A stretch of 6,830 bases of DNA from Planctomycetaceae bacterium (GTDB taxonomy: Bacteria > Planctomycetota > Planctomycetia > Planctomycetales > Planctomycetaceae). The stretch spans positions 1 through 6,830 of the forward strand of contig DLVV01000451.1 of assembly GCA_003445035.1 (NCBI GenBank). Direction: 5' to 3'. The stretch's first letter is position 1; the number at the start of each line of letters is the position of its first letter. The notes under the pieces were generated by a model, which had not been told where the DNA came from, did not search any database, and worked only from the letters and a program-made list of their open reading frames with translations. The position numbers and the translations under genes are program-made. This document shows, piece by piece, positions 6,575-6,830 of the stretch.

Positions 6575-6690
6575 GCCGACACCCGCCCCGGACCACGAGT
6601 TGCCACCGGGTGGCCAGCCGTCAGGTGGATCGAACAGCCGCCGATCACCGCCACCCTTGCCGGCTCATTGCCACCGTGTTCTTTCGCCAC
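6571..6690 (-). CDS. Possible 39-residue peptide coupled to the radical SAM gene
   Basis: A GTG-started frame ends with TGA overlapping the radical SAM ATG (ATGA). GGGAG lies 7 bases before the GTG. The peptide begins MAKEHGGNEPARVAVIGG, has a single Cys at 19, is Gly-rich (eight Gly) and ends RGPGRVSA. About 69% of third codon positions are G or C, and many codons start with G, which fits coding sequence but is not decisive in GC-rich DNA. A TTG at 6732 would lengthen it to 53 residues, and an internal GTG would shorten it to 27. Placement beside a SPASM-type radical SAM enzyme makes a modified-peptide precursor thinkable. It could equally be a leader peptide that couples translation, or chance. 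I recognise no homologue. Confidence 0.33.
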   Translation of the reverse strand: MAKEHGGNEPARVAVIGGCSIHLTAGHPVATRGPGRVSA

Positions 6691-6740
6691 ACCCAGGCTC
6701 CCAGGCCAGTCGCGATTTTCGCAGCCGGACAACTCAACGG

Positions 6741-6768
6741 CACTCGGTGAGTGAAATGACCTCGGTCA
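6741..6768 (-). promoter_or_regulatory. Two adjacent inverted repeats upstream of the radical SAM cassette
   Basis: CACTC-GGT-GAGTG (6741-6753) and TGACC-TC-GGTCA (6757-6768) are both exact dyads, three bases apart and both centred on CTCGGT. They lie about 50-80 bases before the possible peptide start and about 170-195 before the radical SAM ATG. That is where an operator would sit. On the minus strand the second overlaps a TTGACC that resembles a -35 box, but no matching -10 is found 16-18 bases on. Regulator identity cannot be read. Confidence 0.35.
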
Positions 6769-6830
6769 ATGAGCCGACGGGATGGCCCCAGTGGCCTGGC
6801 CGACCCGATCACAGCGGAACGGATCAACCG

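Noticed and set aside
5861..6754. Long open frame on the plus strand opposite the radical SAM gene
   Set aside because: It is antisense to all radical SAM motifs, its protein has no recognisable domain, and the open frame is explained by GC-rich codon bias.
6645..6827. 60-codon minus-strand frame with TTG start
   Set aside because: No Shine-Dalgarno sequence, no recognisable motif, and it ends without relation to the radical SAM gene. The overlapping frame ending at 6571 has better start and coupling signals.
1..6830. tRNA or rRNA genes, CRISPR arrays, insertion sequences
   Set aside because: No cloverleaf, regularly spaced repeats, transposase motifs or flanking terminal inverted repeats were seen.

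Overview
The window is GC-rich and densely coded. It suggests a planctomycete-like bacterium. The reasons are the mix of predicted export-anchored FG-GAP and TPR proteins, a proline-rich protein tail, and core genes on both strands without classical operon order. This is an inference from gene style, not from a marker gene. Six genes are clear, one more is cut by the left edge, and one short reading frame is worth attention.

Left part, plus strand: the proline-rich C-terminus of an unidentified protein ends at 214. A strong hairpin follows at 222-241, then accA (295-1299), the carboxyltransferase alpha subunit of acetyl-CoA carboxylase. About 270-330 bases without a recognisable gene follow. 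They hold an imperfect direct repeat and weak promoter-like sequence. Next comes a pair joined by a 4-base ATGA overlap: a seven-repeat FG-GAP/VCBS beta-propeller protein (ending at 2896) and a membrane-anchored TPR protein (2893-4278). The propeller gene has an oddity: its hydrophobic anchor begins upstream of the first normal start codon in the frame.

Right part, minus strand: dtd (4728 to 4279), a D-aminoacyl-tRNA deacylase, ends back to back with the TPR gene, both stops lying in a single TGATCA. Upstream of it lies a tight cassette read leftwards: a possible 39-residue peptide (6690 to 6571), a radical SAM/SPASM-type enzyme (6574 to 5645) and a calcineurin-like metallophosphoesterase homologue (5648 to 4869). 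Adjacent members overlap by 4 bases. The phosphoesterase homologue keeps the fold's signature spacing but has lost several metal and catalytic residues.

The accA and dtd genes are ordinary housekeeping. The propeller/TPR pair probably forms a cell-surface or periplasmic complex. The radical SAM plus altered phosphoesterase cassette, with its possible small peptide and a pair of inverted repeats upstream, is the best candidate here for an undescribed system. Its substrate cannot be read from the sequence.
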